64,000 nucleotides of DNA from Bromus sterilis (lineage: Eukaryota > Streptophyta > Magnoliopsida > Poales > Poaceae), in the NCBI GenBank assembly GCA_950022295.1, contig OX465598.1, forward strand, positions 344,857,324-344,921,323, given 5' to 3'. Below the pieces are notes generated by a model, which was given only the letters and a program-made list of their open reading frames with translations, had not been told where the DNA came from and ran no database searches. Position 1 is the first letter of the stretch. Each line of letters opens with the position of its first letter. This document shows, in pieces, positions 57,641-64,000 of the stretch. The position numbers and the translations under genes are program-made.

Positions 57641-59215
57641 AAATGAGTTGAGCATCGCCTCTTCTTTCTCTCACTGACACCCCGAGCCCACCTGTCATCC
57701 CTTAGCCCACGACCTCGACGATAGCCGACGAAGACATGTGTCTCTCACTCGCAATAGGCCACCCCCGGCGCCCCCATGACCACCTATAAAATCCCCTTGA
57801 GCCCCTCTCCATTTTTCCCCAAACCCCGCAAGTCGAGAGCTCCCAGGCTGTCGACAATTAGAGCTCGACCACCATGACCGAGATAACTCTGGTGACCAAT
57901 TTGCGCTCGCCATGGTGATTGGCCAACCCTCTCTCTCTGCCTAGCGTGATCACTGTGCTCTAGGATATGCCCTTGACCTTTTACTCGACCTCGTAGGGAG
58001 TTGCAACAAGGGCTTTGCAAGTACCCCGCACCAACCGTCAATGCTTGAGCTCGCCATTGACAATGGCATCTACACCAAAAACTTTTTGTCATCCTCTAAA
58101 GCTCGTCATGTTCTCCGCTGACATCCTCGACCACCATAGCGCCCTCCCTGATGACTCCCATACCCCATCGCCTCTACGCCGCCTTTTTTCGATAGGACTC
58201 CGGTGAGCAACCCTTGCCTATGTGGCCTTATCTAGTGTTTCCATCAATAAATCAATGTGTTAGATCATATCATTTACATAGCTAAAGCGACACACATCTG
58301 TAGGCACACAATCTAGGTCTAACGGCTCAGACCAAATCACTTTACGTATCATTTTTTTTACTTAAATAGAAAAGTGATTATTCTATTGTAACACTTGTAG
58401 ACCCCCCCCCCCTCGTTACTAAAACACTCATAACATTTTACTTGTAAGACCAAATGAGATTATTCTTATTGCAGAATGATCCACATGAAAAATGTTATCT
58501 GATAGTGTAGTCGATTACCAAAATTTATATTCAAATTTGAACATAACAAAATTCAAACTTCATTTGCTTATATTTTGAAATTTCTAGGTCCCTTTTTTAT
58601 CTAGGAAAAAAATTGATTGGAAAAAACATTTTTTAGTAGGTCCATGTTAGTTGAATATTTTTGTATATCTATTCTTGGGACATGTACTAATAAGTTCAAA
58701 CTTCAGAAACAATATTCAAACTAAATTCAGTTAGAAACTTAAAATGTTAAAATATGCTGCCATGGCAGACATTTTGAGCTAAATAAAATAAAATTAAGTG
58801 ATCACAACATGTGATCTATAAACCAAATCATTTTGATTTATGTTTTATAATTCAAAAATAAATTTAATTTGTTTTGAAATTAATTCATTAAACCGAATTC
58901 AAATCAATTTGAATTCAATCCAATTAAGATCATACATAACATTCAAACTGTAACTTCAATTCAGCCGAATATTTTTACATATTTATTCATAAACCAAACC
59001 TTAACTTAAACGTTTAACTAATTCAAATTCATGTTTTAATTTAAACTTGAATCAACTTCAAACATGATTTAAATCAAATACTATTCAAACTAAATTTTAG
59101 TTCAATGACAAGTTGAACCAAATGGATTGATGGAGCTGTACCCTGAGCTAGGCAGACATGACTTATCAAGGTTAAGGTTCGAGGACATCCCACGGGAGCA
59201 CCATCTCTAGAAGTC
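57641..59215 (+). other. LTR-like or leader-like GC-rich block followed by AT-rich DNA
   Basis: A TATA box (CCTATAAAATCC, about 57783) is followed by a CCCCTCTCC-rich leader and about 350 bp of GC-rich sequence to 58210, then long AT-rich DNA with 'aattcaaattt' runs. This is the layout of the large LTRs elsewhere in the window. I could not find TG...CA ends or a target duplication. No protein is called. Confidence 0.35.
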
Positions 59216-59219
59216 ATCT

Positions 59220-59645
59220 TCACTAGTTTTTAACATGTGTATGATGAATGACCTCATGTAAGGAAAAAATTCCATCAATAATGTTCCGACCCTTAATGAA
59301 AGCATTCTGGTGTTTGTAAAGAGTTTATCAGCTAGAAATGCTACTCTATTATCAAGCACCTTAGTAATAAGTTTGTAAGGGCATCTTAATAAGCATATCA
59401 GGTGGAACTATTGTACTTTACGGGCACCAGAAAGTTTGGGAATAAGGGTAATCACATTATAATTAAGGCGCTCGACATCCAGCACCCGCGCATGAAAAGC
59501 AACGAAAAAGGTTATCAAATAATATTTCACAAAATTCCAGTAGTCCTGGTAAAACTCCGCAGTGATAATGTCAACTCCAGGTGCTCTATTACTGTCCGTG
59601 CTAAACAAATAATTTTTAATTTCCTCCTACGAGAAATGATCAGTT
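59220..59645 (-). pseudogene. LINE reverse transcriptase fragment
   Basis: The minus strand reads NRAPGVDIITAEFYQDYWNF, the 'KAPGPDG...FY' start of LINE RT, then LNYNVITLIPKLSGARKVQ and YKLITKVLDNRVAFLADKL. It shifts frame to NAFIKGRNIIDGIFSLHEVI, the next RT block. It is broken and short. Confidence 0.8.
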
Positions 59646-60048
59646 AGGATAACATTGTCATTAATATCAAGTTTCTCAGATCGACGGGAGCTGCAACACA
59701 CTGGCGATGAAGTCCCAGGCGATCGGTGTTAACATGCAGGTGATCGGTGTTGCGACGACGGTGTTATCTGTTGTTTGGCGTCATCGCAACACATCAACTC
59801 AATTGACTACACGATGCAATCAGATACTACAATCAGGGGTAGTCTTGTCTTTTCATGTGCATGTTAATAGAAAAATAAAGGAAAAAGAGTAAAGGAGCAT
59901 GTGTATCAAGATGTCCATCAGCTCGATAACATTTTTGCGAAACCCATTTAAAAAATGGCATTTTTGCGAAACCCAATATAAAAAATGGTAAATATCCAAT
60001 TTTCTTATGATAGAACGCAGTTAACCGAGCAACTACATATACTAACCG

Positions 60049-60200
60049 AGCATACCCTAGATCGTCAATTTGATCAACATAGCATAATATATATAACATA
60101 AAAATTATATCATTTAAAAATATAACATTTGAGATTTTTAATGATATAATTTTTATAATATATATCTTATGTTATATTGATTAAATTGACGACCTAGGGG
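60049..60200. mobile_element. Palindromic MITE
   Basis: CCTAGATCGTCAATTTGATC at the left returns inverted as GATTAAATTGACGACCTAGG at the right. Arms are about 60 bp and include the ATATAT-rich inner part; the loop is about 25 bp. It could fold into a long hairpin. The flanks 'ccgagcataccc' and 'ggggtacgcg' extend the match slightly. Confidence 0.65.
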
Positions 60201-60439
60201 TACGCGCAAGTCTTATTAACTGTGATGGAGATAGTAGTTAGCAGTTGGATCTACGGTTAACCGAGCTACTGCATACACTCGGGGCACATTTAGTTCCAAT
60301 TCCGTGATACCCCCCCCACCCCCCCGGAATTTCTATAGGTTCATTTGGACGTCTCTGGTGGCAGGAAAATCGAGGCCCATCCCGATCGAATCCCTGGGAA
60401 AATAATAAACGGGTACAACCGACTCATGGGAGCAGTTCC

Positions 60440-61055
60440 ACGGCGTTCTTTTTTTTCAAATAAAAAGGAGTTTATTTCAACGGTACAGAGTTATAGTCAA
60501 CTGACAAGAGTTCAGCATGTCGGGACCCGGGGTTAGCGTATGCAAGTCCAGCTAAGACATAGTCATATGGAGAGCCGAGAACCGTACCCACTTGTCTAAG
60601 CAGACAAGGCCAAGCACAGAACGTTCTCGGAAAGCATCGTACGTGAGGGGCATCCCATCCAGGCCGGATGATCAACTGAGATGGGTCCTCATCGTCCGCA
60701 CACAAGTCTAATAATATGGGTGGTGAACTCCCATATTCAAAGACAAGTCGCCTCAACCATACTATCGACTATCTCATAACTCTTACATAGACTTACTCCA
60801 GCCCGATCACTTAGTCGGGGTCTAGGGCGGGCTCGATCATACCACAAAGTGTGCACGAGACGGAATCTCGAGCAATCGCATCGCGATGCCCCAAGCTGCG
60901 CACATCTAAGGGCCACTTGGTGTATGAAAGACCGCCAGCCAGAACACAACTAAGGTCTCGAAAACCCATACAAAGACATGCATGATATAAACATACACGC
61001 AGCACACATGCCTTGTATGAACAGCAGGTACCATTGCAATTCTCTACAAAGTATA
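60440..61055. other. Unassigned repeat-like DNA after a T-run
   Basis: A T-run at about 60450 followed by 'caaataaaaaggagtttatttcaacgg' could be the reversed poly-A end of a retroelement. The following 550 bp (with ACTTAGTCGGGGTCTAGGGC) match nothing I know and have no convincing frame. Confidence 0.3.
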
Positions 61056-64000
61056 CATTTTTATTGATAACTCTTATAGAGTGCACACAGAGATCACAAA
61101 CATGTGATCCAACATTACAACACAGACGGAAGCAAATTATGTCTGAGTACAGACAAATTTAACAAATGGCTTAAGAAGCCTTATTTAAACACAAGCCCTC
61201 CACGAGGGAACCAGTCGTCTGACTGGGACTAGACTAGTTTGATCTTCAGTCGTCCAGCTCAATGAAGAAGCCACCTTCGGGGTTAGTGGGTTCATCTCAA
61301 ACATAGATTAAGCAAACGTGAGTACAAAGTCGTACTCAGCAAGACTTACATAGGAGCTATACTACTCATGCACATGTATCAAGGTAAAGGGAGGTGGGGT
61401 TTCACTTGCAGAAATGCCAGCTTTGACTTGGCTAATCCTGAACTACGAGTACCAGACTTGAGGTAAGAAGCGTACACGAGTCCACTACATCTCCAACCAA
61501 TTACACCACTATGGTGCCTTCCTCGACTTCCCCACGAGAAAGCACGCCATAACACTCACACTTATCTTGGTGTGTTTTAGAAGTATCCAGTTCAAGTTGT
61601 CTAATAATCAAGCTAAGCTTTCCAAGAAATCCATAACCGCGGACGCGGCTATTCGAATAGTTTTGTTAACCCTGCAGGGGTGTACCGCTACACACACATG
61701 ATCATCATTTACCGCCTTTGATCTCGACACCATTCAAGGGGTGCCAGCGAGGATGCTCACCACAACTGTTACCTCATAGCCGATCTAGTCCGAGAAAGCC
61801 GCCTACTTGGGTTGGTTACCACTATCGTGAACCCGGCCGGTTTACCGAAGTGGACCCAAGTGATGTGTGCGTGGTGCATAAGCCGGTCTCGGATGAGCCG
61901 TTTTCTCACTTAGCATCCAGGCCACAAGCCTACCAGAACTCCGAACTATTGCGACATCTGGACATCGAAAGGGATGAGTTAGTAAGCTGAGAGGGGTCAG
62001 TGAGCCCAATGTGTGGTTGTACTCTTCATCTTGGATCACCACACAAGAACTCGGACTTAGGGCGGTGTTCAACGAGACAACCCACCGTGTAATCCTACAC
62101 AGCCTCTCATCGTTCACCTTGTATTAGGGTAGATTCACCAACACTTTTCTACCATCATCATCATGATCACTACCATCCCGACTCACATCACAGTAACATC
62201 ATGGTATCATACTAAGCATGCAATAAGCGATAACAATTGCAGGGGCCACATGATATCAATCAACTCCTACATTTGCTAGGATTGTGGTTTGCTTACTACT
62301 GTGACAAAATGATAGGTCATGCAAAGGAATGGGTTCATCTATGCGGTAGAAACGAATCATGGTGATCATCCTAAACAATGCATCAGCGAGACATGAGAGG
62401 GAAGTGGGATTTTATCGACATGATCAATGGGGGTTTGCTTGCCTTGCTGACGAGGTTCGGGTTCGAGGTCTTCAACGAAGGGGGCAGCCTCCTGCTCCGG
62501 TTCCACCTCTACTCGACAAACAACAAGCAAAGTAGCAAATTAAATACAATGCACAATCACATGATGGAAGTTTGAATCTTGATGTATATGCTTTGATGTG
62601 TGAGGCAATTCCATTTAAATGGAGTATATTGCAAATTGAATTGCAAATTCAAACTCCAATTTGAATTCAAACTTAGTCAAGTTATATGTGACATGGTTTG
62701 ATCAATTTGAATCATCTTCAAATGTGTATGATATGCCTCTGATGTGTGGTTGAGATGTAGCATAATTCCATGGTCCAAGTTGCAAAAGCATTTGATTTGA
62801 ATTTGAATTAATTTCAAATAAACCAAATGACATATGCTACTGGTCCCATTTTAAAATCAACTCAAACATAGTTTAAAGTTGCATTTCTGGATATCTTATT
62901 TTCTCCTGATCATTTTTCATATATTATTTGTCCAATTTGGAGTTAATATGAATTTTCTATGAATTTCCAAAGTTTGGGGTATTTTCTGGAATTTCTGGAA
63001 TTTCTTTAATTCAATTTGATTTTCTTGAAATTCATTTAATCAATTTATTGCGCCAGGCTGACGTCAGGGGGGGCTGACAAGGGGGTCCCACCTGTCAGTG
63101 GCTGGGTTAATTAATCCAGTGGCTTAAATTAATCCAGTGGCTTAATTAAGCCACTGGGCCCACTGGTCAGTGACCTAGGGTCACTTAACCCAGGTGGGGT
63201 TAAGCCCTGATCAAGGCCACGTCGGCGGGCTGCCGGCGGCTAAACGTCGGCGACCTTCCAGCACGGCGGCGTCCGCACGGGATGGCGTTCCCGTGGTCCA
63301 AATCGCGCGCTTCGACCACTGAGACGAAGCTCTCGGTGTCGCACGACGATGGAGACCGAAAGGGAAGCCTGGGAGGCTCTGTACGCACGACGGCGTCGAG
63401 ATTTGCGGCGGCGGTGCTACTGGCTGGAGGCCGAACTCGCTACGGAGCACCATTTGAGCCGGTGATGCTCGCAATCGACGCAGAGGAGCAAGGGGAAGAC
63501 GGTGCACATGCCCCCGAGCTCGTTTGCTTTACTAGTGATCAACTACGACGACCGTGGCGGCGAGGGACTTCGGCTTCCATGGCGGATCGACAAGGAGACA
63601 ACGATAAGGGGCGGGGAGAGAGGGGTTTGGACCGCCTGCTCACCAGGAACTCGACGGAGGTGGCGGCTTGAGCTAGGAGGGCTCGACGGCGATGAAATCG
63701 ACAAAGGCGTCCTTCGGGTCCGGCGACGGCTCGAGCTCGATTCCGGCGGCTAGGAGGGCTCCGTGTTCGATTCGCTGCACTAGGAGACGTAGTCGACGAC
63801 GAGGAGGGGGATGGACACGGCGATGGCGCTCGACAGGCTCGCTGGCCACGCACGTGCGGCGGCGCACTCCGGCATTCTTCACGGGTGTCGATGAATCGGG
63901 CGAGGGAGACGGGGAAAGAGCTCGTGGAGAGGGGGAATGGATCAGGACGGGAGAGAGGCGTCTCCAGGCGCGAGAAGGGGGCACGGGGAGGCCTGGAAGG
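61056..64000 (-). repeat. Large LTR-like sequence in reverse orientation, runs off the window
   Basis: Several landmarks match the solo LTR at 2160-6229 in reverse: TGTCTGAGTACAGAC (61139; counterpart at about 6008), ACCCTGCAGGGGTGTACC (61669; counterpart at about 5416) and the 'tactcagcaagactta' region. A 'ctgacgtcagggggg' block, a short tandem 'ttaatccagtggctt' repeat (63110-63150) and a GC-rich stretch (63200-64000) follow, as expected for the promoter and leader side of such an LTR. Its outer end lies beyond 64000, and its inner end near 61056 is approximate. Confidence 0.5.

Noticed and set aside
63200..63984. Several open frames of about 100-130 codons on both strands
   Set aside because: They sit in the GC-rich part of the reverse LTR-like sequence, overlap each other and carry no recognisable domain.

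Overview
This window is plant nuclear DNA, almost certainly from a Triticeae grass (wheat, Aegilops or barley group). The evidence is spliced genes with GT-AG introns and GC-rich first exons, set in layers of grass retrotransposons: Ty3/gypsy LTRs starting TGATACGT with tRNA-Asp-type primer sites, LINE fragments, an Au-type SINE, Stowaway and Tourist MITEs, and a small Helitron. No prokaryotic feature was found. Most long open frames in GC-rich stretches are not genes.

Four host genes could be modelled exon by exon. (1) A chalcone-isomerase-like, FAP2-type fatty-acid-binding protein, minus strand, 9124-12583, 10 coding exons, 416 aa. (2) An F-box protein, plus strand, 17882-18718, with one short intron. 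(3) A UMP-CMP kinase, minus strand, 42160-44431 plus a 5'-UTR exon ending at 45188, 215 aa. (4) A four-pass membrane protein with a coiled-coil tail, plus strand, 45736-52537, 14 exons, 367 aa. Genes 3 and 4 are head to head across a short GC-rich region that probably acts as a shared promoter.

Layout. 1-0.8 kb: a decayed, possibly B3-like gene remnant. 0.88-7.8 kb: a DNA element with about 150-bp inverted ends, full of CCATGG-type motifs, interrupted by a 4,070-bp solo LTR and a 304-bp Helitron. 7.9-14 kb: the FAP2-type gene and its 5' region. 14-17.5 kb: a hAT-type MITE, a minisatellite, two tandem inverted-repeat elements and an RNase H scrap. 17.9-18.7 kb: the F-box gene. 19-21.4 kb: a second CCATGG-rich element with tRNA-like sequences. 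21.9-31.3 kb: LINE debris, including one LINE split by a 5.6-kb gypsy element. 31.3-39.4 kb: SINE, truncated LTR, a second gypsy element with gag-protease and an Athila-type ORF, then a Harbinger end. 39.4-41.9 kb: degenerate tandem repeats. 42-52.8 kb: the divergent gene pair. 53-61 kb: a LINE with a clear target duplication, Harbinger transposase remnant, a duplicated AT-rich unit, LINE scraps and a palindromic MITE. 61-64 kb: a large LTR-like sequence in reverse orientation, running off the window and related in its 3' part to the solo LTR at 2.2-6.2 kb.

The host genes look like independent metabolic and membrane functions, not a pathway cluster. I found no convincing new multi-gene system. 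The most unusual items are structural: the nested inverted-repeat element, the tandem inverted-repeat pair at 15.2-16.8 kb, the tRNA-like modules around a CCATGG-rich element, a GC-AG intron, a stop-free in-frame intron, and two gypsy elements without any visible reverse transcriptase. All domain and family names come from reading motifs by eye; no database search was run.
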